From assembly GCA_037176705.1 (NCBI GenBank), contig JBAWUJ010000040.1, positions 1,674,001-1,738,000 of the forward strand: a stretch of DNA of 64,000 nt, read 5' to 3'. The notes under the pieces were generated by a model, which did no database searches, had not been told where the DNA came from, and saw nothing but the letters and a program-made list of their open reading frames with translations. Of the stretch, positions 1 to 5,715 are shown in pieces; the first letter of the stretch is position 1, and each line of letters starts with the position of its first letter. Made by a program: the position numbers and the translations under genes. This DNA is from Molossus alvarezi. Lineage: Eukaryota; Chordata; Mammalia; Chiroptera; Molossidae.

Positions 1-122
1 GGTGCTGGTGCTGGTGCTGGTGCTGGTGCTGGTGCGGGTCCTGGTGTTGGTGGTGCTTCTGCTGCAGCTGCTGCTGCCGCTGCTGCCGCTGCTGGTGCTG
101 CTGCTGCTGCTGGTGCTGGTTC
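1..122. repeat. Compound GCTGGT / GCTGCC minisatellite, monomer start
   Basis: In complete units the tract opens with seven perfect GCTGGT hexamers (six in units 7 and 8), followed by GCGGGTCCTGGT and then a CTG-rich run broken by CCG codons. Read in one frame it gives alternating Leu-Val and then poly-Leu, a coding illusion of simple sequence. Copy number of the hexamer is one of the few length-variable sites in the array. Corresponding tract in unit 2 is 5716-5844. Confidence 0.95.
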
Positions 123-392
123 TTCAGTTAATCCTCACCCGAGGGTATTTCCTTGATTTGCAGTTGGACACTGAAATGGCAGGATAATTCTGGGAGAAGA
201 GGAACGGAGAAACCGAGGCAGGAAAGTTAAACAGAGCCAAAGAGCTTTGCGGGACGTGTTTAGCAGGGCCTTGTCTTGAGAACCAGGCCAACAGACTCTA
301 TTTGTCACAGAAGTGTGCAGCAGAGGAGGGGGCACGGAAGGGGAGAGGGGGAGAATTCAGACACCACTCATCCTGAAGTTGTTGGGACAGCA

Positions 393-431
393 GGGAGGGA
401 GGGAGGGAGAGAGGAAGGAGGAAAGAAGAGT
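393..431. repeat. GGGA purine-rich microsatellite
   Basis: Four tandem GGGA tetramers followed by a GA/GGAA-rich purine run ending in GAAAGAAGAG. Its length appears constant in all twelve copies. The complementary strand is an all-pyrimidine tract. Confidence 0.85.
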
Positions 432-676
432 GTAAAGGAATGGACCAAGCAACCAAGCAACCAAGCGACAAAAGAGGCAGGTCCTTCCCAGGAATAGACC
501 AAAGAAAAGGGGAGACTTTTGGAGTCCAACTGCACCAGGAATATCTAGGCGAGGAACTCAAACACAAAAACTTCCAGACAGAAGGGGATGTGAGGCAGAA
601 AAGGCTCTTTAGATGAGCTGACAGCCTGCCTGTGCTTCCTAGGCCAGACGCGTAGGTGGGCTCGCTCCGTTTCCGT

Positions 677-734
677 AATAAATGTGCATGAGTTCAGGTT
701 GTGCTCCATTCACTTGCACTCACGTTGCAATAAA
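677..734 (+). other. Pair of AATAAA hexamers (possible poly(A) signals)
   Basis: AATAAA occurs at 677-682 and again at 729-734, each within GTAATAAATG and GCAATAAATT contexts. They would be usable cleavage signals for a plus-strand transcript starting in the CpG block of the previous monomer and running through its 3' half. Only the hexamers are seen. No transcript evidence is available, and such hexamers also occur by chance. Confidence 0.3.
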
Positions 735-920
735 TTCACGGAGCGAGCGGAAAGCAGATGTTATGTGCAGTGTCTCCTCCACCTCCTTCCCCATGAGAAC
801 ACAAAGATCCAGTCTGGGGACAGCCCTCTGCCGGTGATTCAGGGGATCGTCCAGTCACACCTCTCTGGTGTCTGTGAGCGGCGGTGCAGGTCCCATTTTC
901 ATCACAGGCGGCCTTTGAGA

Positions 921-943
921 GGGAGTGGGAGGGGGGCAGGGGG
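921..943 (+). other. G-quadruplex-forming candidate (plus strand G-rich)
   Basis: Four G runs at 921-923, 927-929, 931-936 and 939-943 with loops AGT, A and CA. This meets the usual rule of four runs of at least three G with loops of seven or fewer. It sits about 170 bases upstream of the CpG-rich block. Confidence 0.6.
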
Positions 944-1240
944 TATGGTCAAGTGGGAGGGCAGGAGGGAGCGGGAAGAGGGAACTCTGCAACACCTCAT
1001 GAGTTTATTCTCTTTGGCTTTCCCCACACACTCACTGCTTCAAGAAGCAATGTGGAGTCACACCAAGATTCCCCACGGGAGAACAGGAAGGAGGGGTTGA
1101 CGGCAGGCAAGTTTCCTTAGTAGGCCTCCTCCTCGCCCAGCCGCACCACTTGCCCTTGGCAGAGATTCCAGCGCCAGGCAAGGGGAGGAGTGGGGGCGAA
1201 AGCTTCACAGTGCCCAAAGGGTAGGGCCCCCGGCCCATGG

Positions 1241-1277
1241 GAAGCTGGAGGCAGGCGGGCCGAGCAGTAGAGGGGTG
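1241..1277 (+). promoter_or_regulatory. CTCF-like motif pair (candidate)
   Basis: Against the core consensus CCASYAGRKGGCRS, the 14-mer at 1264-1277 (GCAGTAGAGGGGTG) matches 11 positions. The one at 1241-1254 (GAAGCTGGAGGCAG) matches 10. Both are plus orientation, in the upstream part of the CpG block. Two weaker half matches lie at 1360-1369 (GGGGGGCGCT) and 2307-2316 (AGGAGGCAGC). The A/G polymorphism that separates units 1-6 from 7-11 lies about 50 bases downstream, outside both matches. Matches were judged by eye, not by weight matrix, so actual binding is unproven. Confidence 0.25.
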
Positions 1278-1561
1278 TCCCGTGGAACACATCTGCCGCT
1301 TTTCCATCGGACTGGAGCTTGGTGGGTTGTCGGGGCGGCGGCCCAAACACACGGGTGGAGGGGGGCGCTCGCCTAGGGCGGGACTTTTGGGGGGGTTGCC
1401 CCGCCGGTTCGGGGCCCGCCGCCACAGGAGTGGTTCGCGGTGTCCTGCCAGGAATCCCTCCGTCACCCTCTTCAGTCCACCAAACCCCCTTTTTGTCTGG
1501 GAGAAGTGGACATGTGTAAAGAGGAGAAGCAAACGGACGACACAGCTCGGAGAGGCCGATT

Positions 1562-1567
1562 CACGTG
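1562..1567. promoter_or_regulatory. E-box CACGTG (candidate)
   Basis: Palindromic CACGTG in the context TTCACGTGGATT, the binding core of USF/MYC-type bHLH proteins. A second CACGTG lies at 3655-3660 outside the island. Presence is certain; use as a binding site is inference. Confidence 0.3.
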
Positions 1568-1758
1568 GATTTTGTTTCCACGCGACACAGGTGTCAAGAA
1601 GTAAGTGTAAGGGATGAGGCCCCCACCTGCATTTCTCAGACCCGTGAAAGTAGTTTTCATGGCAGGTACTGCCGCGTGTCATTTGCCCCTACCCTGCTCC
1701 TACACACCGCCTTCCTTTTCCCCGGGGCGCAGGTGTGCTGCTAATTGCCACCATTCAG

Positions 1759-1778
1759 GGCGGCCGCGGCCGCGGCCC
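1759..1778. repeat. GCGGCC hexamer length polymorphism
   Basis: Units 1-4 have one more GCGGCC hexamer here than units 5-11. The change is a clean 6-base contraction or expansion and is the sharpest marker separating the two blocks of monomers. Confidence 0.9.
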
Positions 1779-1928
1779 CGCCCCCTTCGCCCCGCCCCCG
1801 TCCTGACGGCCCATCCCCCTGTGCGCCGACCCGGCCAGCTGTCAACCTCCTCTGTGCGGAGCTTATCACAGCCGCCACCGGGCAGGTGCTGCGCGATTGC
1901 CACACGTCACAGTGAGGCCAGCCGGATC

Positions 1929-1958
1929 GCATCGCATCACATCGCATCGCATCGCATC
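1929..1958. repeat. GCATC pentamer repeat (six units)
   Basis: Six consecutive five-base units, GCATC except the third, which is ACATC. Each perfect unit junction contains a CpG (CATCG). Its length is constant in all copies, unlike the neighbouring CT and GCGGCC tracts. Confidence 0.9.
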
Positions 1959-1968
1959 CTGACTAACG

Positions 1969-1990
1969 GGGCCACGGAGACGCGTGGCCC
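1969..1990. other. Perfect inverted repeat, 8-bp stem, 6-base loop
   Basis: GGGCCACG (1969-1976) and CGTGGCCC (1983-1990) are exact complements around the loop GAGACG. It lies between the promoter-like core and the pyrimidine tract, so it could form an RNA hairpin in a transcript starting upstream. No function is assigned. Confidence 0.6.
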
Positions 1991-2050
1991 AGCGCTCGGG
2001 AGCCCGGGCTCGTGGTCGATTCACGGCAGCGGGAGGGTGCTTGGGACACT

Positions 2051-2164
2051 TGTCTTCTCTCCTCTGTTCTCTGCTTCTCTCTCTCTCTCGCTCGCTCTCT
2101 CTCTCTGTGTCTCTCTCTCCCGCCCCGCCCCCGTCTCCCTCTCCTCCTCTCTCTCACCCCCCTA
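2051..2164 (+). repeat. Polymorphic CT / pyrimidine tract
   Basis: More than 100 bases, overwhelmingly C and T, with a perfect CT run interrupted by CGCTCG. Relative to units 1-4 its length changes by +4 (unit 5), -2 (units 6-9), +8 (unit 10) and +4 (unit 11), all multiples of two, as expected from dinucleotide slippage. It could serve as a very long polypyrimidine tract for the AG at 2190-2191 and could also adopt triplex (H-DNA) structure. Confidence 0.92.
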
Positions 2165-2179
2165 GTCTCATAGAGCTCT

Positions 2180-2197
2180 CCTGTCTTGCAGGACAGG
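2180..2197 (+). other. 3' splice-site-like AG inside a short hairpin
   Basis: The pyrimidine tract ends in TGTCTTGCAG, a good 3' splice-site match with AG at 2190-2191. CCTGTC (2180-2185) and GACAGG (2192-2197) are exact complements, so the AG falls in the loop of a 6-bp stem. Seen directly as sequence; splicing use is inferred. Confidence 0.35.
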
Positions 2198-2470
2198 GAA
2201 TTTCGCGGAGTCGTGGAAGGGACTGCTCCCCTAGGCCCCTCCTGTGCCGAGGAAGGTCAGGCGGGCAAGCGGATCCCCGGGCGGATTTGGGGATTTCCTC
2301 GGAGCGAGGAGGCAGCTTCTCTGTGCGATCTCGGTTCCGGCGGAGGACACCTGCTGCGGGCAGCGAAGCCGGACCCCGGTGGCCTGGGGTTTGGGCCGGC
2401 GCCGCCGGTACGTCAACCATCCACAGGAGTGGAAACGGTCCTGGTGCACACTGCAACTGTTTTCAGAGAG
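2192..2470 (+). ncRNA. Possible exon of a non-coding macrosatellite transcript
   Basis: The interval is bounded by the acceptor-like AG at 2190-2191 and a donor-like GTAGGG at 2471 (GAGAG before GT). It is CpG-rich and about 280 bases long, like a typical internal exon. A strong donor motif GTAAGT at 1601 upstream (CAAGAA before it) could supply a first exon. Several frames are open across the interval, but none resembles a known protein domain and all depend on the variable CT tract for their upstream phase. A spliced non-coding RNA is plausible, but equally this may be a chance pair of splice signals. Confidence 0.2.
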
Positions 2471-2610
2471 GTAGGGACTGTCGTGTCTTAGGTCAAATAA
2501 GTACTTTTGAAACATAAGTCCATCAAATCAACGTGTTCATAGTTATTGCCTGATCCGCCCGCGCCCGCCCAGCCCCCAGCACACCAGGCCAACCCCAGCC
2601 GGCCTCGCCC

Positions 2611-2695
2611 CCCCCACCCTGACACACACACACACGCACCCCCACGGACACGCACACCGCCCCGCCCCCCCACACACACACTGACACAGCAGCGC
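2611..2695. repeat. CA-rich / C-rich microsatellite cluster
   Basis: Runs of ACACAC interrupted by CGCACCCCC and a C7 run, within a CpG-containing context. Alternating purine-pyrimidine stretches alternate with C homopolymers. Length appears the same in all copies despite the simple sequence. The reverse strand reads as Cys-Val repeats, which explains the cysteine-rich false reading frames here. Confidence 0.9.
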
Positions 2696-2719
2696 CCAGT
2701 CACGGCCCGTTAGAGATCC

Positions 2720-2735
2720 GGTCCACTGGTGGACC
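2720..2735. other. Short palindrome GGTCCAC-TG-GTGGACC
   Basis: Perfect 7-base inverted arms with a 2-base centre, extended imperfectly by CCGG on both sides (CCGG before, CCGG after with one extra C). Dyad symmetry with such a small centre suggests a binding site for a dimeric protein rather than an RNA hairpin. It lies about 45 bases upstream of the X-box-like pair. Confidence 0.45.
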
Positions 2736-2765
2736 CGGTCGCTGTCCGTTGCAGCGGCCAAGTCC

Positions 2766-2803
2766 GGTGCCGGGCAACCTGTCTCTCCGGTCGCCCAGGC
2801 AAC
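2766..2803. promoter_or_regulatory. RFX X-box-like sites (candidate pair)
   Basis: The 14-mer at 2790-2803 (GTCGCC-CA-GGCAAC) fits the X-box consensus GTNRCC, 0-3 spacer, RGYAAC at every defined position. Eleven bases upstream, 2766-2779 (GGTGCCGGGCAACC) keeps a perfect right half GGCAAC with a degenerate left half. X-boxes are bound by RFX-family winged-helix factors, which often regulate ciliary and testis genes. An ETS-like CCGGAAGC follows at 2884-2891. All sites sit inside the CpG block and are unchanged in every complete copy examined. Confidence 0.4.
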
Positions 2804-2966
2804 CGGCGCGGTCTCGCGTCCCCCGCAAGTCGTCCTCGCTCGTTCGGTGCCTCGATCGCGTGACCGCGGTTCTGCGGGCAGACCCGGAAGCGGGCCGGAG
2901 AGAGGCACACACGCACAGACACTCCCTCCCTCCCTCGCACACAGACACACACGGGCCTCCACACCT

Positions 2967-2993
2967 CCCTCGCTCCCTCCCCCCCTCCCCCCC
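2967..2993 (-). other. Minus-strand G-quadruplex / plus-strand i-motif candidate
   Basis: C runs at 2967-2969, 2975-2977, 2979-2985 and 2987-2993 give four G runs on the minus strand, two of them seven long and separated by single A loops. Single-nucleotide loops make very stable parallel quadruplexes. It occurs near the 3' end of the CpG block and is unchanged in length in all eleven copies that reach it. Confidence 0.6.
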
Positions 2994-3028
2994 TTGGCCT
3001 CTGGCCAAATACAAATACAGAATCAGTC

Positions 3029-3034
3029 AATAAA
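3029..3034 (+). other. AATAAA hexamer in an AT-rich island
   Basis: AATAAA in the context GTCAATAAAACATT, within a short AT-rich patch (about 3008-3048) that stands out inside the GC-rich block. A possible poly(A) signal for a short plus-strand transcript starting in the same unit, but unsupported by any other element. Confidence 0.25.
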
Positions 3035-3250
3035 ACATTTCAATATCGCCATGCTCTCGTCCTGTTCACGGGCTTTGCGTCAGTCTGCGGCGGCGGCGGC
3101 CCGGGCAGAGACCCTGAGAGGGCCGAGGAGATCTCCCCCTCCCTTTTGACCTGGAGAATGTTCAGTGGGCTGGCGAGGGAAGAGCGGCTGCCAGCCGCCG
3201 AGCCGGCCCGCGCGGTTTGTTTCTCACGGAAGGCTTCCGGGCCCGTGAGG

Positions 3251-4526
3251 AGGGAGACGATCTGGTGGGAGACCTAAGAGTGTAGTGAGACATCAGGAGG
3301 GATACCTCGACTGGGAACATCCTCCCTGAGGAGCAAGGGTTTCCCTTCCCACCCCGGGCCCCCACCCAGCTCAGGATCCCAGTACCAGGAAGAGACGTCC
3401 CCATCCCTTGTGGCTGTGCAAACCACCGGGGATCGAGGTCCAGGCTGAGGCTGCCGGGGTCCCAGGCAGTTCCTTTGAAAGGGCCTGCCCACGCACGGAG
3501 CTCCGGGGACCCTCTTTCTGCGGGCTGCAGAGTGGGGGTGGGTGGCAGGGAGGGACAGCGGCAGCTTGAAAGGCACCAGAGACATCCCTGGGAAGAACTG
3601 AGTCAGTCCTTTGGCATTGGGGTGAGAGCTGGAGGGGCAGCTTTGTCCCAGGCACACGTGCTGGTGGAGGCTGCTGTTCCATGGGTGAGCCCTTCCCTGG
3701 CGGGGCAGGCAGCCCGGTGGGCGGGCGCGCACCGTCCCTGGGACTCTGGTGACCTAGCACCCGCTGTCTGGGCCACCCTGGTGATTGCCTGAGGCCCCGC
3801 CCCACGGCACATTCAGGCCCACCCAAGCGGTGTCCATTGATTTTTCCCTAGGATTGGCCTGTCTTGGCTCCCGCTTCACGAGGTCCTAAATTCTCTGAAA
3901 CCAACAACACCTGGCCTCAGCGAGCCCCATACCTCCTCTGGCTCACTGGCCCCAGGCCTGGCAGTAGTAGCAGCCAGCGTTGGGCCCCAGCTTGACATTG
4001 CCTAGGCACCTCCAAGACCAGCACAGAAGGCAGCCATGTGTAGATCGCTTTGTAGCTTATGTCTGGTGGCCCCGGGGAGAACACACAGGGGCAGTGGCTG
4101 ACCTCGCCCCGGAGCCAGCCTAGAAGAGTTGGCCTTTCCTTTGCTCCTTTTCCTTTCAGAATATTACAATGGCATCCTCAGTACCTGGAGGTGGGTCTTT
4201 GTGCTTCTTTCTCAATAGGCTGTACGTATGTGTTCTTTTTCTTGCTTCTCTCTTTCCTCCCTCCCTCCCTCCCTCTCTGGCTAGAGCCCTTTGGGGCTCA
4301 GGGCAAGACTGAGGAAGTTGTACAGAGAGCTCCCACATGCCCACGGCCCTGTAGTCCCTGCTCTTTCTTCCCCAAGTCACACACGGGCAGGCACGCAGGC
4401 ACCCAATGCGTGAATTTTCTGAGGCCCAGAGGCCTGCTGCAGAACTTAGGATGAAAACCCTACCCTGCTCTTTTCCAGAAAGACAGGCATGGGCCTAAGC
4501 AAGGTGGCCTGGCCTGGGCTGGGCCT
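3251..4526. other. CpG-poor, gene-free middle segment
   Basis: Mixed-complexity DNA with few CpGs and no recognisable gene, RNA gene or transposon. Visible items are a CACGTG E-box at 3655-3660, an inverted CCAAT (ATTGG, 3853-3857) and a CTCC microsatellite (4255-4278). Most single-base differences between copies that lie outside the island fall here (sites matching 3763, 3808, 3990, 4089 and 4154). Open frames on both strands are non-conserved in composition and overlap one another. Confidence 0.65.
4255..4278. repeat. CTCC microsatellite
   Basis: Four to five perfect CTCC tetramers following a TTTCTTGCTTCTCTCTTT-like pyrimidine run. Length is the same in every copy compared. Confidence 0.88.
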
Positions 4527-4560
4527 GGGGAGTGGGGGTGGGGTTAGGGGGTGGGAAGGG
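4527..4560 (+). other. Very strong G-quadruplex candidate with telomere-like core
   Basis: Six G runs in 34 bases (4527-4530, 4534-4538, 4540-4543, 4547-4551, 4553-4555, 4558-4560) with loops of one to three bases, including GGGGTTAGGGGG, which resembles the vertebrate telomere repeat. It is present and unchanged in all eleven units that reach this point, so the array presents one such element every 5.7 kb on the same strand. Confidence 0.7.
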
Positions 4561-4796
4561 AAGGCCAGGGCCACTTATTCCAAGGGAACAGCAATGGCTT
4601 GATTCAAATGCAGAGAGCCTGGGACTTTGCCTGAGGCTTCTACAACTCCCCCACACTTAGGCCACTGATTCCAAGCTGCAGGAAGGGAGCAGGGTCAGTC
4701 TGGAGCTGAAAGAGTTCGCCTCCATGTGCCAAAGCCGAAAACTGCCCTCCACCCTCTGAGAAAGGGCAGGGTGTGGGTGGGGGTGAGGTGGCGGTT

Positions 4797-4819
4797 GGGT
4801 GGTGGTGGTGGTGGTGGTG
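4797..4819. repeat. GGT trinucleotide repeat
   Basis: About seven GGT triplets, followed by GAGCGGTGGCGG. Its length does not vary among the copies compared, in contrast with the GCTGGT tract. Confidence 0.9.
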
Positions 4820-5056
4820 AGCGGTGGCGGTTTAGGGGTGCAAGTGCAGGGCATCCAAGGAGAAGTTAAAGAGTCCATCTCGGCGTCATAGATTCCCCAG
4901 GCCAAACGCCGGTGTGGAGTGATGAGGGTCCAGGGAGGCCTGGTAGGGGATGAATGGACTCAGTAACCCTGTGTCTCGGTAACAACAAGCACACTCGTAC
5001 TGAAACACTGTGCTCCAGCTGACGATTTTGGTAACTCACCTTTAGGTACCCTTCAC

Positions 5057-5104
5057 ATGGATGGATGGAGAGATGGTTGGGTGGGTGGGTGGATGGATGG
5101 ATGG
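5057..5104. repeat. GGAT / GGTG tetranucleotide minisatellite
   Basis: GGAT tetramers flank three GGGT tetramers (GGTTGGGTGGGTGGGTGG, about 5076-5093). The central part has three GGG runs plus a GG run and could form an imperfect quadruplex. Length constant among copies. Confidence 0.9.
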
Positions 5105-5331
5105 TGAGCACTGAACTGGACAGACAGGACACACCGATCCTCCCTCCGACCACCGATTTCCAAGGGTAGGTCCGGGCCTAGGACATGGGCAACCCCCCAT
5201 CAAGTGAATTTAGTTAACACCTTTGTAATTTGGACCATCAGTGAGTTTAGTGTAGGTCTCTGGGTCTGTGAGGCCACTACACAGGCCTCCCCTGAGCTCG
5301 CCTGTGTTCCTATGTGTATGTGGCCCCTGCT

Positions 5332-5356
5332 ACGCGCACACGCGCGCACACACACG
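5332..5356. other. Alternating purine-pyrimidine tract (Z-DNA candidate)
   Basis: ACGCGCACACGCGCGCACACACACG is a strict alternation of purine and pyrimidine for about 25 bases, including a CGCGCGC core, the sequence class with the highest Z-DNA propensity. It is the main CpG cluster in the otherwise CpG-poor half of the monomer. Confidence 0.5.
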
Positions 5357-5359
5357 GTA

Positions 5360-5374
5360 CTCTCCTCCGGAGAG
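5360..5374. other. Small inverted repeat CTCTCC-TCC-GGAGAG
   Basis: Six-base perfect arms around a three-base loop, four bases after the alternating CG/CA tract. No known element is recognised. Confidence 0.4.
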
Positions 5375-5715
5375 CCCTGACTCCTAAGTCGTGATCCAGG
5401 GGTTGTTTGAAACATCACCCCAAAGGAGTGGACCCCAGGAGGGGGATGTGAACATATGTCCTAGATGCCAGTGAACTGTGTGTTCTTAAAAGGGTTCAGA
5501 TCTGAGGTCGTAGGTGATGTTTATATTTACTACCCTGCAATGAGAACCTAGAAACAAGTCAGGACATCAAAAATCCCTCTCTTTGAAAGTCAGGGAGTTC
5601 CTACATGTGTCAGAGAGGGTCCCCTATTTGTCTCCTGGCCTTCCACAGAATTCACCCCAGGACCTGAGGTGTAATCTTTGAGTCTGATGAGTTTTTTGAG
5701 TCATTCTTTGTTGTT

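Larger units (their letters stand above)
123..1115. other. CpG-poor, gene-free leader segment of the monomer
   Basis: No credible gene. The segment holds a purine-rich GGGA microsatellite (393-431), an imperfect ACCAAGCA repeat (about 444-467), two AATAAA hexamers on the plus strand (677-682 and 729-734) and a G-rich cluster (921-943). Frames on both strands are short and cross the microsatellites. Confidence 0.7.
1759..1990. promoter_or_regulatory. Promoter-like core: GC boxes, GATA, CRE-like site, hairpin
   Basis: At 1759-1800 there is a cluster of NotI-type GCGGCCGC and two CCCCGCCCCC-like GC boxes (Sp1/KLF cores). A perfect TGATAAG GATA site follows on the minus strand (1862-1868), then CACGTCAC (1903-1910), whose complement GTGACGTG is a CRE/ATF-like half site. 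A GCATC pentamer tract and a perfect 8-bp-stem hairpin (1969-1990) come next. No TATA box is visible, as in many CpG-island promoters. Start site and direction cannot be deduced. A long pyrimidine tract plus splice-acceptor-like AG downstream on the plus strand favours plus-strand transcription, but bidirectional activity is equally possible. Confidence 0.45.
1116..3250. promoter_or_regulatory. CpG-rich island-like block, unit 1
   Basis: From about 1116 to 3250 the DNA is rich in CG dinucleotides (runs such as GCGGCCGCGG near 1761 and GATCGCGTGACCGCGG near 2858), whereas the flanks 123-1115 and 3251-5715 are visibly CpG-poor. In vertebrates this contrast marks CpG islands that stay unmethylated in the germline and often act as promoters. 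GC boxes at 1759-1800, a GATA site, a CRE-like half site, X-box-like sites and CTCF-like matches all fall inside. Island edges are judged by eye. Promoter activity is inference, and either strand could be transcribed. Confidence 0.75.
1..5715. repeat. Macrosatellite unit 1 (5' edge cut by window)
   Basis: The window opens inside the (GCTGGT)n tract, with a half copy plus five copies left. If the tract had seven copies as in its neighbours, nine bases would be missing. This unit belongs to the block of units 1-4: it has the longer GCGGCC run near 1761-1778, A in the CCTACATG context near 5602, and G in CCCGCTG near 3763. Its private variant is A at 3051, where all other complete units have G. 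At the TTTTGACC site near 3145 it has T like units 5-11, whereas units 2-4 have C. Confidence 0.97.
4561..5715. other. CpG-poor, gene-free tail segment
   Basis: No gene seen. The segment contains a GGT trinucleotide run (4797-4819), a GGAT/GGTG minisatellite (5057-5104), a CG/CA alternating tract (5332-5356) and a short hairpin (5360-5374). Several between-copy variants occur near its end (sites matching 5602 and 5666-5669). It runs directly into the GCTGGT tract of the next monomer with no spacer. Confidence 0.65.

Noticed and set aside
444..467. CRISPR-like short direct repeats (ACCAAGCA)
   Set aside because: Three contiguous short imperfect units without spacers. It is a minisatellite, and the DNA is vertebrate-like.
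1593..1606. Confident exon-intron annotation from the GTAAGT donor
   Set aside because: The donor match is good, but there is no defined start site and no coding frame, so a gene model would be speculation. It is mentioned only as support for a possible non-coding transcript.
1032..1682. 216-codon minus-strand frame, identical in most copies
   Set aside because: Conservation reflects identity of the whole DNA. The translation is Pro/Arg-rich, overlaps open frames on the other strand and shows no domain. A 6-base insertion in unit 5 passes through it without sign of constraint.
2543..2962. Cysteine- and valine-rich minus-strand frame (139 codons)
   Set aside because: The Cys-Val runs are the reverse translation of the CA microsatellite. 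Two more frames overlap the same DNA.
3274..3826. Pair of overlapping minus-strand frames of about 150 codons
   Set aside because: Two different frames are open over the same DNA, both with low-complexity Pro/Ser/Gly composition and no recognisable motif. A plus-strand frame is open there as well.
3853..3857. NF-Y promoter (inverted CCAAT box)
   Set aside because: A lone ATTGG in CpG-poor DNA far from the GC-box core, with no accompanying promoter elements. Chance occurrence is likely.
4540..4551. Interstitial telomere repeat (GGGGTTAGGGGG)
   Set aside because: Only one TTAGGG unit is present within a general G-rich run. This is not a telomeric tract.
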